A stretch of DNA of 64,000 bases from Flavobacteriales bacterium UBA979 (GCA_002292325.1 DBBR01000077.1:6531-70530), one strand, 5' to 3'; positions 24,972-33,840 are shown, counted from the first letter of the stretch. Notes: a model not told the origin generated them from the letters alone. Made by a program: numbers and translations.

Positions 24972-25559
24972 ATGAAACGAGCCTTTGATATTTTTTTCAG
25001 TGCGCTGGCGCTGTTGCTGTTGAGTCCATGGCTCGGTGCGATTGCCATTTGGGTCATGTCAGACAGCCGAGGAGGTGCATTCTATGGACAAACCAGGGTT
25101 GGCAAGCATGGTCGACTCTTTCGTCTCTTCAAGTTCCGGTCCATGACTGCGGATGATGAGGGTCCTGAGGTCACACTCGGAAACCGAGATCGTCGAATCA
25201 CGAAAGTTGGTCGTGTGCTTCGTCGTTATAAACTCGATGAATTGCCACAGCTTTGGAATGTAATGATTGGCGACATGAGCATTGTAGGGCCGAGACCAGA
25301 AGTACCGAAATACATTGAACTCTACACCGCTGAGATGCTTCGAGCACTTGATGTTCGACCTGGTCTGACAGACCCGGGAAGTCTTGCTGGATTTGATGAG
25401 GGAGAGGAGCTTGCCGACGCCGCGGACCCCGAGACACACTACTTAGAAATCATTATGCCTCGCAAAGTCGCCTTGCAAGTGGCATACCTCGAAAACGCTA
25501 CTTTCTTAACCGACATTGGGCTGATCGCCCGAACGTTCCTCCGCATTTTCAAAGGATGA
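24972..25559 (+). CDS. undecaprenyl-phosphate sugar phosphotransferase (bacterial sugar transferase family)
   Basis: 195 residues. An N-terminal reentrant membrane helix (about residues 6-30, FFSALALLLLSPWLGAIAI) is followed by the catalytic core of the short PglC/WcaJ-C type: GQTRVGKHGRLFRLFKFRSM, DELPQLWNVMIGDMSIVGPR and RPGLTDPGSLAGF. These enzymes attach a sugar phosphate to undecaprenyl phosphate to start glycan assembly. The last 54 bases overlap in antisense with the SirB1-type gene. The start is 3 bases after the aminotransferase stop. Confidence 0.92.
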   Translation: MKRAFDIFFSALALLLLSPWLGAIAIWVMSDSRGGAFYGQTRVGKHGRLFRLFKFRSMTADDEGPEVTLGNRDRRITKVGRVLRRYKLDELPQLWNVMIGDMSIVGPRPEVPKYIELYTAEMLRALDVRPGLTDPGSLAGFDEGEELADAADPETHYLEIIMPRKVALQVAYLENATFLTDIGLIARTFLRIFKG

Positions 25560-26429
25560 CAGCAAAGGGGCAAAGACCTCCATGAGTCGCTCAGCTTGTT
25601 GCTGCTCCCCCGATTCACGCATTGCGAAACCGACATTTCGTACAAGCCGTTGCACCACCTCCATGGTATGCGCTGGGCGCCATTGCCGTCCTGAATCCGA
25701 AGCATCGATGTGGCTCAAAAACTCCGAGACATCATCTGGTCCAATGACTGATCCTTGGCTAAAAGGATTTATGTAAAACAAGATTCCCGCTTGCCCTTTC
25801 GTAGCCCCTTCATTTCCGACAAACGATTTATCGCAGTAGGCCAAAATGAAATGACTCGGCAGATTGATTCCGCGGATGGGCAAACCCAATGCTTGAGCGA
25901 TTGCTAAGTAGAGCATCCCCATGCCAATTGGATTGCCCTTCTTATCCTTCAACACACCAGATGGCAGGGCTTCCATTGGGAGATGAGGCAATCTTCTCTC
26001 ACCTTCAAATTGATGAACGCTGAAGAAGATGTGGTTCAAAATACGCACTTGTTCAAGTGCGGTCAATTCCTCGTTCAACTCCAACCACACCTCTTTTCTC
26101 AATGATTCAAAGGCAAAATTCGAATCCGCTAAGCCCCAAGCGGGGTCAATGGACCGATGCACCAATTGGACGCCCTCCCACAGATCCTCCCCCCCTGATT
26201 CCATCCACAGCGCAAGTTCTTCGCGGATATCCGATTGCTGCAAGCCCTGCTGCAGCCTAGACAGACGTCCTTGAAAAAGTGCGCACTCAGGTCCGGTATT
26301 CACCGCATCAGTGACATAAGGAAGGACATCCTTACCCTTGGAAAGAAGCCGGTCTCTGACGTGGTGATATATCCCTTCATCGGGATCATCCATTAAGGCC
26401 AACAAAGCATGAATTTCGGAAATACTCAT
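25506..26429 (-). CDS. transglutaminase-like protein, SirB1 family
   Basis: 307 residues. The N-terminal helical region (SISEIHALLALMDDPDEGIY) leads to the SirB1-type transglutaminase-like core with NHIFFSVHQFEGE, GNPIGMGMLYLAIAQALGLP and the conserved LPSHFILAY. The position normally occupied by the transglutaminase cysteine is glycine/methionine here (GNPIGMGM), as in many SirB1 homologues, so hydrolase activity is doubtful. The 3' end overlaps the sugar-transferase gene by 54 bases on the opposite strand. Function unknown. Confidence 0.8.
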   Translation of the reverse strand: MSISEIHALLALMDDPDEGIYHHVRDRLLSKGKDVLPYVTDAVNTGPECALFQGRLSRLQQGLQQSDIREELALWMESGGEDLWEGVQLVHRSIDPAWGLADSNFAFESLRKEVWLELNEELTALEQVRILNHIFFSVHQFEGERRLPHLPMEALPSGVLKDKKGNPIGMGMLYLAIAQALGLPIRGINLPSHFILAYCDKSFVGNEGATKGQAGILFYINPFSQGSVIGPDDVSEFLSHIDASDSGRQWRPAHTMEVVQRLVRNVGFAMRESGEQQQAERLMEVFAPLLSSFENAEERSGDQPNVG

Positions 26430-26557
26430 CTCAGGTTATCTAATTCCAGACAGGAAGCTGTGTGGTTTCCAAATCTAAAAATCCAAGACCGCTGATAAAT
26501 CATCTTAAAAATCACTTTTCCAACTTGCTCTGTTGAATGCATCGACTGCATTCCCCT

Positions 26558-26565
26558 TATCTTTC
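26558..26565 (+). promoter_or_regulatory. -7-like element TATCTTTC, 4 bases before ATG 26570
   Basis: TATCTTTC-GTCC-ATG mirrors the arrangement at other starts and is the reason for preferring the start at 26570 over 26537. Confidence 0.4.
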
Positions 26566-26569
26566 GTCC

Positions 26570-27379
26570 ATGCGCCGTGCCCATTCCATGCTCCAGCCTC
26601 GCTGGAATCCGGCTGTTTTGGATAAGAATCGCCTCTTTTATGCGCTTTGGACCACGGGGCTTTTTTTGGTGCTCATTTGGGGAGTTTACGGAATAAATGA
26701 AGTTTATGCCTTGGGTTGGAGAAGTTGGGGAAATCATCCGAGGGAATGGGATCATGTTTGGGGCGTCTTCACATATCCCTTTTTACACGGAGACATGGAT
26801 CACCTCTGGAACAATACAGCCACTTTTTTCACGCTCAACTCACTTCTCTTTTACTTCTACCGTTCCATTGCCCTTCGAATATGGACCGCGCTGTTCTTGA
26901 TTTCTGGTATTGGACTTTGGGTATTTGCACAAGGGGGAAATCACATTGGAGCCAGTGGAGTCAATTATGGTCTCGCAGCTTTCCTCTTCTCCTCCGGCGT
27001 CTTTCGGAAATCTCAACTCCTTCTTCGCGTGAGCTTGGTGGTAGCATTTTTATACGGCGGCATGGTTTGGTGGATGCTGCCGATTGATGAACACATATCG
27101 TGGGAGGGTCATATAGCTGGAGCCGCAACGGGAGTACTCTTGGCTTGGTTCGCTCGAAACAAAGGTCCATTACCGGATTTAAGCCTACCAGAACCCGAGC
27201 CCAACGAACCGTTGCCAGAATGGTGGGCCGCAGCGCACCCCAATCACCCTGATGTCATTGAACAACGTGCGGGTGAAGCGTCGACTCACGCCACGGACGA
27301 TGGACCCACCTCGGTCGCTTACACTCTACTTCCAAAATCGAGAAAAACCGACCGTTCTTCCGATCGCCCCCTCAAATAA
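26570..27379 (+). CDS. rhomboid family intramembrane serine protease
   Basis: 269 residues from the ATG at 26570; an ATG at 26537 would add 11 residues. Six membrane segments are seen. Catalytic serine S129 lies in HIGASGVNYG and histidine H181 in WEGHIAGAATG, the GASG and H-x-x-G-A signatures of the family. The FTYPFLHGDMDHLWNN stretch gives the conserved loop. Rhomboids cleave membrane-protein helices. The C-terminal 60 residues are Pro/Glu-rich and probably disordered. It ends 34 bases from the convergent dnaN stop, and no terminator was visible there. Confidence 0.9.
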   Translation: MRRAHSMLQPRWNPAVLDKNRLFYALWTTGLFLVLIWGVYGINEVYALGWRSWGNHPREWDHVWGVFTYPFLHGDMDHLWNNTATFFTLNSLLFYFYRSIALRIWTALFLISGIGLWVFAQGGNHIGASGVNYGLAAFLFSSGVFRKSQLLLRVSLVVAFLYGGMVWWMLPIDEHISWEGHIAGAATGVLLAWFARNKGPLPDLSLPEPEPNEPLPEWWAAAHPNHPDVIEQRAGEASTHATDDGPTSVAYTLLPKSRKTDRSSDRPLK

Positions 27380-27413
27380 GCCATGGCCGCTAGTTTCCGT
27401 CAATTCGAGCCGC

Positions 27414-28532
27414 TCAGGCATTGAGCATGACCGGCATAACAAGCATCAAGACGTCCTCCCCTTGATCTTCTGCTTCTGTCGGCTTGATGATGCCAGCGCG
27501 ATTGGGTGCAGACATTTCCAAAGACACCTCTGCACTGGATAGGTTGTTCAACATGTCCATCAAGAAGCGACTGTTGAACCCAATTTCCATGTCCTCTCCT
27601 GTATAGCTGCAATTCAATCGTTCGTTCGCTTCGTTCGCAAAATCCAAATCTTCTGCACTGACTACCAACTCGCTACCTGCCAATTTGAGACGAACTTGAT
27701 GCGTCGTTTTGTTGGCGAAAATGGAAACACGACGGATTGCCTGCAAAAAGTCCTGGCGATTGATCACCATGCGGTTTGGGTTTTCCTTCGGGATAACGGC
27801 TTCGTAGTTGGGATATTTCCCCTCAATCAAACGGCAAATAATCGTGACTTCATCAAATTCAAATCGCGCATTGGAATCCGTGTAGGACATTGTCACCTTT
27901 TCGGCATGCGATGCCGCATTTTTCAATAAGTTAAGCGGCTTCTTGGGTACAATGAATTGTGCATTCGAAGAAGCTTGAACATCCGTTCGGGCATACCGCA
28001 CCAATCGGTGTGCGTCAGTTGCAACAAAGCGAACGCTTTCTGAATAGAACTCGAAGTAAATGCCTGACATCACCGGTCTCAGATCGTCATTTCCTGCGGC
28101 AAATAACGTCCGGTTGATTGCGCTAATTAAAGCATTGGCTTCGATGCCCATGGTCGCTGCATCATCCAGCTCAGGAGATTTGGGAAACTCATCTCCGTTC
28201 GCCCCCGTCAATTTGTACTTGCCCGCATCACTGATCAGCTCGATGGCGAAGGTGGCAGGGTCTACCTTGAAAGTCAATGGAATGTCCGGAAATGCCTTCA
28301 GGATATCCAACAGCATCTTCGCCGGGACAGCGATGGAGCCAGAATCTTGTGTCTTTACCTCCAGCTTCGTGGTCATGGTGGTCTCGAGATCACTCGCCGA
28401 GATCACTGCCTCTCCAGGCCCTAACTCGAATAAAAAGTTATCCAAAATAGGCAAGGTGTTGCTGCTATTCAATACCCCACTGAGCGAGGATAGATGACGG
28501 AGCAGCTGGCTGCTTGAAACGATAAAATGCAT
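27414..28532 (-). CDS. dnaN: DNA polymerase III subunit beta (sliding clamp)
   Basis: 372 residues from the ATG at 28532 (MHFIVSSSQLL); the frame extends 21 bases further. Three clamp domains of about 120 residues each are evident, including NTLPILDNFLFEL, FVATDAHRLVRYA and the C-terminal LMLVMPVMLNA. The clamp tethers polymerase to DNA. It stands alone here, not next to dnaA or recF, the usual situation in Bacteroidota. A -7-like CATATTTG lies 18 bases before the ATG. The start and the clamp hydrophobic-pocket residues appear normal. Confidence 0.97.
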   Translation of the reverse strand: MHFIVSSSQLLRHLSSLSGVLNSSNTLPILDNFLFELGPGEAVISASDLETTMTTKLEVKTQDSGSIAVPAKMLLDILKAFPDIPLTFKVDPATFAIELISDAGKYKLTGANGDEFPKSPELDDAATMGIEANALISAINRTLFAAGNDDLRPVMSGIYFEFYSESVRFVATDAHRLVRYARTDVQASSNAQFIVPKKPLNLLKNAASHAEKVTMSYTDSNARFEFDEVTIICRLIEGKYPNYEAVIPKENPNRMVINRQDFLQAIRRVSIFANKTTHQVRLKLAGSELVVSAEDLDFANEANERLNCSYTGEDMEIGFNSRFLMDMLNNLSSAEVSLEMSAPNRAGIIKPTEAEDQGEDVLMLVMPVMLNA

Positions 28533-28659
28533 AATTACAATTTGGTTCTTCAAATATGCTCCAACATCCTGCTCTATGGGATTTTTCTTGCGGTTTTTCC
28601 TTGACTACTTTTCCACATCAAATCAACCGATTGCATGAAGTTTTTCACCGAAAAAGATT

Positions 28660-28667
28660 TACATTCG
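28660..28667 (+). promoter_or_regulatory. -7-like element TACATTCG, 4 bases before ATG 28672
   Basis: One mismatch to the TAnnTTTG-type consensus. The four bases GAGG between it and the ATG resemble a Shine-Dalgarno but touch the ATG, too close to act as one. Confidence 0.4.
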
Positions 28668-28671
28668 GAGG

Positions 28672-29034
28672 ATGAAAAATGTACTCACTTCATTCAGCTT
28701 GGCTGTTTTCACCCTCGGATTGAGCATCACGTCTGTTGCACAATCTGAAATCCAATCGGATTACCTCGATGTGCATCTCACTCAAAGCACGACTCGAACG
28801 GAATTGGCTCAGTTACAAAAAGACTTCAGCGAGGTCGGCATTGGATTCCGGTATGACCTCATCGACTGGGCGGACGAAAACCTGCAGTCCATTCGCTTTG
28901 CAATCATTCTTCCTGATGGAAGCATGCGCCGTCACATAAGCGAATCCATGGATGCAGAAACCGACATTTGGATTCGCCTTGAAGGCAGTGGTTCAGAACG
29001 CATTTTCTGCGCAGGCGGCTCGTGTGAGGATTGA
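28672..29034 (+). CDS. small secreted protein, unknown
   Basis: 120 residues with a signal peptide ending near SVAQ (about residue 24). The mature 96 residues hold a helix (RTELAQLQKDFSEVGIGF), a beta-rich core (LQSIRFAIILPDGSMRRH) and two C-terminal cysteines (FCAGGSC). The helix-plus-strands pattern resembles small domains attached to Bacteroidota BlaR1/M56 and antirepressor proteins, but this is a free-standing protein and the resemblance is weak. A strong terminator follows. Confidence 0.6.
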   Translation: MKNVLTSFSLAVFTLGLSITSVAQSEIQSDYLDVHLTQSTTRTELAQLQKDFSEVGIGFRYDLIDWADENLQSIRFAIILPDGSMRRHISESMDAETDIWIRLEGSGSERIFCAGGSCED

Positions 29035-29074
29035 TTTCACCCTTCAGCTCACCGCTGGAAATGAACGAAAACTG

Positions 29075-29104
29075 AAAAAAGCATGGCCTCGGCTGTGCTT
29101 TTTT
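29075..29104 (+). terminator. bidirectional intrinsic terminator
   Basis: AAAAAAGCATGGC and GCTGTGCTTTTTT pair with two wobbles around a CTCG loop. A and T tracts on both sides suit termination of both the secreted-protein gene and the convergent glycosyltransferase gene. Confidence 0.85.
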
Positions 29105-29167
29105 GGTTTCATCTCATTGGGTCTCATTGGGGCTCATTGGTTGCACATTCACTGAAAAACCTACGCA

Positions 29168-30181
29168 TCAATCCTGAGAAACCTTTTCGATTGCTGCTAT
29201 CACGCTTCTAACATCGATGCCTTGACCGCAGTCAAAGTGACTTTTGGGACATTTAACGTGACCGTGCAAACCACACGGCTTGCAATCGAGCGAATGAAGA
29301 GTTTCCACGACAGCGCGTTTGAGAGAAAGTGGGCCAAATCCGTAATCTGGAGTGGTCGAGCAAAATACCGCAACTGTGGGAGCATTGACCGCACTTGCGA
29401 GGTGCATAGGACCGCTGTCATTGGTCAGCACCCACTGAGCCGCTTGCATCATACCAGCAGAATCCAATAAGCTTTGAGACGACCTGACGACCACTCCCGA
29501 GTGAGCGGTTGCACGTTGGATTCGATCCAGTAAGGGAGCATCGCCTGGACCGCCTACCAAATAGATCTTTTGAACTTCCTCCATTAGGGCATCACACGTG
29601 GCCACCCATTTGGGCTCAGGCCATTGCTTCGTTCCCCACTGACTCGCGGGAGCCATCACTCCAAACTTACCTGAATCAGGTTCCACAAAGCGATGGGGAT
29701 CAGGATAAAGCCGGGGGGAGGAAGCAACGGGTGATTCCAACCATGGATCCATCAACCGGTGGTTCCGCTGCACTTCGTGGGTTCCTTTTTTGAACTCATG
29801 TCGCGTCGTATGGGTAAAACCACTCCGCATAGGATGCTCATCAAAACCGGATCGAATTGGCGCTTCTGTCAAACGCGCCAAGACACCCGAAGACGCATGC
29901 CGGTGTGGCGTAAACACGGCATCAAAACGTTCTTGACGGAGCCCGATGCCCAAACGAAACAATCGCACGTAGCGCACCAACACCCCACCCCGTTTATCCC
30001 AGGTCCACACGCGGTGGATGAACGGATGATTTTGGAACAACACCTCATTGCCCGCTCGAACGCAAACGTGAATCTCATCTTCAGGGAATGACGTGTGCCA
30101 GGCTTCCCACATCGCTGACGCCAAAATGGCATCGCCGATAAAAGCTGTTTGAATGAACAAAATTTTACGCACGCCTTGCAT
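29168..30181 (-). CDS. glycosyltransferase family 9 (heptosyltransferase-like)
   Basis: 337 residues. GT-B fold with the N-terminal MQGVRKILFIQTAFIGDAIL motif, the acceptor region, a nucleotide-sugar region (GVMAPASQWGTKQWPEPKW, LVGGPGDAPLLD) and the C-terminal VLTNDSGPMHLASAVNAPTV signature of GT9. Members add heptose or related sugars to lipopolysaccharide core. The start sits four bases from a strong -7 element. It is divergent from ruvX with only 44 bases between start codons. Confidence 0.88.
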   Translation of the reverse strand: MQGVRKILFIQTAFIGDAILASAMWEAWHTSFPEDEIHVCVRAGNEVLFQNHPFIHRVWTWDKRGGVLVRYVRLFRLGIGLRQERFDAVFTPHRHASSGVLARLTEAPIRSGFDEHPMRSGFTHTTRHEFKKGTHEVQRNHRLMDPWLESPVASSPRLYPDPHRFVEPDSGKFGVMAPASQWGTKQWPEPKWVATCDALMEEVQKIYLVGGPGDAPLLDRIQRATAHSGVVVRSSQSLLDSAGMMQAAQWVLTNDSGPMHLASAVNAPTVAVFCSTTPDYGFGPLSLKRAVVETLHSLDCKPCGLHGHVKCPKSHFDCGQGIDVRSVIAAIEKVSQD

Positions 30182-30185
30182 GGCG

Positions 30186-30193
30186 CGAAGATA
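30186..30193 (-). promoter_or_regulatory. -7 element TATCTTCG, 4 bases before ATG 30181
   Basis: Identical 8-mer and spacing to the element before the COG2509 gene at 10903. Predicts a leaderless transcript; no -33 TTTG visible. Confidence 0.55.
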
Positions 30194-30214
30194 GGGGGTA
30201 CGGACGTCGCGATG

Positions 30215-30221
30215 TACCTTG
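30215..30221 (+). promoter_or_regulatory. -7-like element TACCTTG, 4 bases before ruvX ATG
   Basis: A 7-base TAnnTTG variant. The same 7-mer precedes the GTG of the solute-binding lipoprotein at 40190. Confidence 0.4.
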
Positions 30222-30225
30222 CACC

Positions 30226-30657
30226 ATGGCTCGATGGATTGGAATTGATTTTGGAATTGTGCGAACTGGAATTGCCTTCACGGATGATACAGAACGACTC
30301 GCCTTTCCGTTCGCTACGGTGCCGACTGCTGAATTAATGATTGCATTGGAACGTTTGATCAACGAATCACCGTGCCGTGGATTGGTCTTGGGCATTCCCA
30401 ATGCTTGGGGCCTTGCACTGGGTAAAGCACGTACCCACAGCACCGAACCCATACTTGCCTTTCAAGCGAAACTTAAACAACGTTGGCCTGCCTTGCCCAT
30501 TGAGCTTATGGATGAAACCAATACGAGCGAGGAGGCGCTTCAAGCATCCATCGCTGGGGGAATGAAAAAGTCAAAGCGTTCGAAAAAAGGTGCCCTCGAC
30601 AACGTGGCTGCTGCGATTATTTTACAGCGTTTTTTGGACAAGCGAAATGCCCTGTAA
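30226..30657 (+). CDS. ruvX: Holliday junction resolvase-like RuvX (YqgF)
   Basis: 143 residues. RNase H-like fold with the opening WIGIDFGIVRTGIAFTDD carrying the first catalytic aspartate, and conserved LVLGIPNAWG, LMDETNTSEEA and DNVAAAIILQRFL segments. The usual D-G-T-N at the third motif reads DETNTSEE here, within family variation. Known as a putative pre-16S rRNA nuclease and/or Holliday junction resolvase. It is divergent from the GT9 gene and converges with the HAD gene, 20 bases apart. Confidence 0.93.
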   Translation: MARWIGIDFGIVRTGIAFTDDTERLAFPFATVPTAELMIALERLINESPCRGLVLGIPNAWGLALGKARTHSTEPILAFQAKLKQRWPALPIELMDETNTSEEALQASIAGGMKKSKRSKKGALDNVAAAIILQRFLDKRNAL

Positions 30658-30677
30658 CTCCGAGACTTTCATTCGAC

Positions 30678-31142
30678 TTACCCTTTCTTGAACACTTCAA
30701 TTTCAGCGTTCTCCCGAACCAAATCACTGAACGTACCTTGATATCGCGTAGCGCGTACGATATGATTGTCAATCCAATGATAATTTCCTCCTCGCGGCTT
30801 GCCCATGAGTAAACCGTGGTACAGGAATCCATGCTTATCCAACCACGCCTCTGTCACCGAACGGTGATTTTCAGTCCGGGATGTAAAAAAAGTAATGAGA
30901 TGACCTTCCTCATACCACTTATTCAATGTCTCAAGCGCATCAGAAAACGGCTCACACGTCGCCATGCGTTCGGGCTCTTCATTCGGAACATCCTCTGTAA
31001 CCGTTCCATCAATGTCGATGAGGTAGTTCTTGACATCCGAAGGCAACTGCGGTGATGCAGTCATTCCTTGCGCGTCTTTAACGGCTTCAAGTTGGACACG
31101 GTCGTCTCCCGGACGTCCTTTGGGTTGAGATGATTCAGTCAT
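30678..31142 (-). CDS. HAD-superfamily phosphatase-like protein
   Basis: 154 residues from the ATG at 31142, chosen because an exact -7 element ends five bases before it; the frame is open to 31178. The HAD motif I is YLIDIDGTVTED, with motif II in LITFFTSRTEN and a final acidic region. It lacks the usual cap domain, like the small HAD proteins that databases often mislabel as phosphoheptose isomerase in Bacteroidota. Substrate unknown. The N-terminal 30 residues are polar and probably disordered. Its promoter lies between it and the bshC stop. Confidence 0.75.
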   Translation of the reverse strand: MTESSQPKGRPGDDRVQLEAVKDAQGMTASPQLPSDVKNYLIDIDGTVTEDVPNEEPERMATCEPFSDALETLNKWYEEGHLITFFTSRTENHRSVTEAWLDKHGFLYHGLLMGKPRGGNYHWIDNHIVRATRYQGTFSDLVRENAEIEVFKKG

Positions 31143-31147
31143 TTCGT

Positions 31148-31179
31148 CAAAGTTAGTCGTCACCAATGAGTTAGGCAAT
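31148..31179 (-). promoter_or_regulatory. promoter ATTG-N20-TAACTTTG
   Basis: On the minus strand an ATTG (31176-31179) lies 20 bases before an exact -7 TAACTTTG (31148-31155), which ends five bases before the HAD gene ATG. The -33/-7 spacing equals that of the promoter at 21128-21159. Confidence 0.6.
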
Positions 31180-31181
31180 CT

Positions 31182-32738
31182 TCAACGATGCGAACTGAAG
31201 ACCAGAAAACAGGACTCCTCTGCGTTTTCAAGCAACTTAAACCATTCAACCTTCAACTCGGCCCATCCGCCCAATGATTTAGCCGCAACCAATGCGCTCA
31301 ACCATCTTTCCTGTGGCTTCCCGTTGGAGGTGAGCCACGTATCAAAAACCTCTTCAACCTGGGCACATTCCTCACTGTGCTGCTGCCGCCACAGTTTCCT
31401 CCATTTCTTGCGGACTTGTTGAAGCTCTTTTTCCATGCGAGACAAGGCCGCACGGGTGGTTGGAACTGCATCGCCCGGGATTCCTTCAGCGTATGCCAAA
31501 AGCGCATTGGACCAGGCATCAAATGGGCCAGCGATCTCTCCCAATTGATCCAATTCAAAATCCACCCAACGCGTTCGCGCAACTTCTCCGGTCCACCATC
31601 CTTGAATCGGATTCCATTGGGTCCATCTCACCACCTGACGGGCACGATCATTTAACACCACTGCACCATCCCGAAGCAACAAGGCCGGTTGAGGAATACG
31701 ATGATGTTGAAAGCACTTTCCCAAGGACATCCAGTAGGCTACTTCTGAGGGACCGCCTACAAAAGCAGCACTTTGCAAAAGCCATTCCTGATAAAGCGGG
31801 CGCAATGCCGCATTCGGACTGTTCTGCTCCGGCCGAAGGTCCCTCCAAGCATCCATTTTAAGCCCTTCATTTTGACCTTTCGAGACCCATCGATCAGCTC
31901 GGATTCGCGCACCTTCGTCTTCCAGAATGAACAGGTTGTTTTCCCTCGGTTGCAAGGGTGGATTGCCCCAGCGTTCAGAATATTCAGCATTGGCTTCCTT
32001 CAAAGTGTCCCCAATTCCTGCCTTCTCCCACTCCGAATCCCAAAGGAATTGCGCCATTTCTTTGAGCTGAACGTCGTTGCCATCGATGACCAGTAAGTCT
32101 TCATCTGGAAACCACTGCATCAACCACCCCCGCATACGGTCTGCCAATGTGACCCCTTTCGCAGGTGGTATACCCGAAGGCACACCCTGACGCTGGCACC
32201 ACGCATTCCATGTTTCCTCGGCATCTTTCTCCCAAGGGATCATACCCACCGGAATGTTCGATGTTGCCCGACTCGGATTCCACCGAAAGGAATCCGTGTC
32301 AACTCCGATTGTTTCCGCAACTTCTTCGAAATCATGATCCTCAGAGGCCATCCAAAAAACGGCAATGGAGGACACTCCACTGGCACGTAATTTTCTCGAC
32401 CAGCGCAGTGCAGATAGTATTTTGTAATGAAAATAGGCCGGACCACCTCCGGCTTGCAATTGATGCCCAACAGAAATCACTTCAGCACCCTTGCGGAATG
32501 CTGTTAGGGCATCAGGAACGGTCATTCCTATTTGATTATACTGGCCGACAATGGCGTCGGCAATGCGAGAGCGGTGATTGAGGTCAATGCTTTCCCGTCG
32601 GTCCATAGCGGCTTGAATCCCATTGAAATCGCCCGTGCCTGGCCAAAAGGCATTGCATGAAACAGGATCCCGACACCAATCCGCTGCCGGAGATTGTGCA
32701 GGGAGCACCTGCGATTGAGGAATCAAAGGCTCCTTCAT
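31182..32738 (-). CDS. bshC: bacillithiol biosynthesis cysteine-adding enzyme BshC
   Basis: 518 residues from the ATG at 32738; a TTG at 32756 overlapping the upstream stop is an alternative. Diagnostic stretches are VISVGHQLQAGGGPAYFHYK and IAVFWMASEDHDFEEVAET, then a long coiled coil (LSRMEKELQQVRKKWRKLWR) as in BshC structures. BshC joins cysteine to glucosaminyl-malate, the last step of bacillithiol synthesis. bshA and bshB are not in the window. ytxJ at 13580 supports the pathway's presence. It follows the T9SS type B gene closely. Confidence 0.93.
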   Translation of the reverse strand: MKEPLIPQSQVLPAQSPAADWCRDPVSCNAFWPGTGDFNGIQAAMDRRESIDLNHRSRIADAIVGQYNQIGMTVPDALTAFRKGAEVISVGHQLQAGGGPAYFHYKILSALRWSRKLRASGVSSIAVFWMASEDHDFEEVAETIGVDTDSFRWNPSRATSNIPVGMIPWEKDAEETWNAWCQRQGVPSGIPPAKGVTLADRMRGWLMQWFPDEDLLVIDGNDVQLKEMAQFLWDSEWEKAGIGDTLKEANAEYSERWGNPPLQPRENNLFILEDEGARIRADRWVSKGQNEGLKMDAWRDLRPEQNSPNAALRPLYQEWLLQSAAFVGGPSEVAYWMSLGKCFQHHRIPQPALLLRDGAVVLNDRARQVVRWTQWNPIQGWWTGEVARTRWVDFELDQLGEIAGPFDAWSNALLAYAEGIPGDAVPTTRAALSRMEKELQQVRKKWRKLWRQQHSEECAQVEEVFDTWLTSNGKPQERWLSALVAAKSLGGWAELKVEWFKLLENAEESCFLVFSSHR

Positions 32739-32752
32739 CCAACCCTGTTCAA

Positions 32753-33811
32753 TCAACGAATCAAATTAATGGCTCCCGATTCCGATATGGTCCGTCCATT
32801 GACATCCTGTAAGTCCATTTGCCAGATGTACATGCCCGCTGCTACGTTTTGATTCGAAAGTGATTGCCCATCCCATCCATTGGAACCGCTACTCAATTTA
32901 TATACCAGTTCACCCCATCGAGAGTACACTTCGAAGCGCACCATGGTGAGGTTTCCCCAAATTGGCAGAAACAAGTCATTTTCGCCGTCATCATTGGGGG
33001 TAAATGCATTGGGCACAAACCAAGCCGGTTCGGATTCCAAGTCAATCACCTCAATTTGAGGTTTGGGGTTGGGACCACGAACATCAACCTCATCCGCCGA
33101 CATTTCACCTTCCGAGAGGACCAAGTTAAAATCATCTACAAAACAATATGCCATGGAGGGCTGATTCCCCTCAATGGGTTCAATTATTCGGTCGGAATCA
33201 GGTCCAAATGCACCCCAGGTGAAATGACTCCAGTCCGCGTCAGCCACAAAAGTGAATGAAATCGTTTCCCATTCTCGGCTAAAAAAAACAGGAGTCAGGA
33301 CGAAATGAGGAGCCTCCAACATGGGCGAAGCACCTATTTGGGAGAGCGTTCCCATCGAAAAATGCATACCCAACTTTCCAATCCCTAACCCGCCCTCTGA
33401 GAACGCAGTCAATTCACCACTGGTCATCCTGAATGTCATCCTGTAACGGGTGCCTGCTATCAGTGGACTTGAGAACGTACCCGTTACGTATTCACGTCGG
33501 TCCGTCCCTGCACTCCCGCTGGCCATGAAACCCGCAACGGCCATTCCTTGGTACGGTGAAACAAGGGCGACTGGTGTTTCTGGAAGGTCTCCTCCCCCGG
33601 CGCCTTGGACATGGAAAACATCCGGACTATTTTCAGAACTGCCTGTAGACGCCCAACCTCCTGCGAGTGACCACTGTCCGGTCGTTGATGGTAAAGCAGA
33701 AAGATCCTCAAACCCACCGTTCACGATGACCTGACCCGTCAGACCTTGCGCAGACGCAAAGACCATCAGCAGACCCAACAGGGGTATGTGTGCTTTCACA
33801 AAATGTTTCAT
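32753..33811 (-). CDS. secreted protein with gliding-motility-associated (T9SS type B) C-terminal sorting domain
   Basis: 352 residues with a signal peptide ending near GLTGQ (about residue 27). The body (VIVNGGFEDLSALPSTTGQW, YRMTFRMTSGELTAFSEGG) looks like a carbohydrate-binding-module-type jelly-roll. The end (WFVPNAFTPNDDGENDLFLP, VYSRWGELVYK, GMYIWQMDLQDVNGR) is the type B sorting domain, so export by T9SS is expected. Ligand unknown. Stop and bshC start are 14 bases apart; the two may be co-transcribed. Confidence 0.85.
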   Translation of the reverse strand: MKHFVKAHIPLLGLLMVFASAQGLTGQVIVNGGFEDLSALPSTTGQWSLAGGWASTGSSENSPDVFHVQGAGGGDLPETPVALVSPYQGMAVAGFMASGSAGTDRREYVTGTFSSPLIAGTRYRMTFRMTSGELTAFSEGGLGIGKLGMHFSMGTLSQIGASPMLEAPHFVLTPVFFSREWETISFTFVADADWSHFTWGAFGPDSDRIIEPIEGNQPSMAYCFVDDFNLVLSEGEMSADEVDVRGPNPKPQIEVIDLESEPAWFVPNAFTPNDDGENDLFLPIWGNLTMVRFEVYSRWGELVYKLSSGSNGWDGQSLSNQNVAAGMYIWQMDLQDVNGRTISESGAINLIR

Positions 33812-33840
33812 CGTTCGTGAAAAGATACGACAAACTCAGT

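Noticed and set aside
27379-27414. Terminator between the rhomboid and dnaN stops
   Set aside because: Only 34 bases, with no stable stem or T run.
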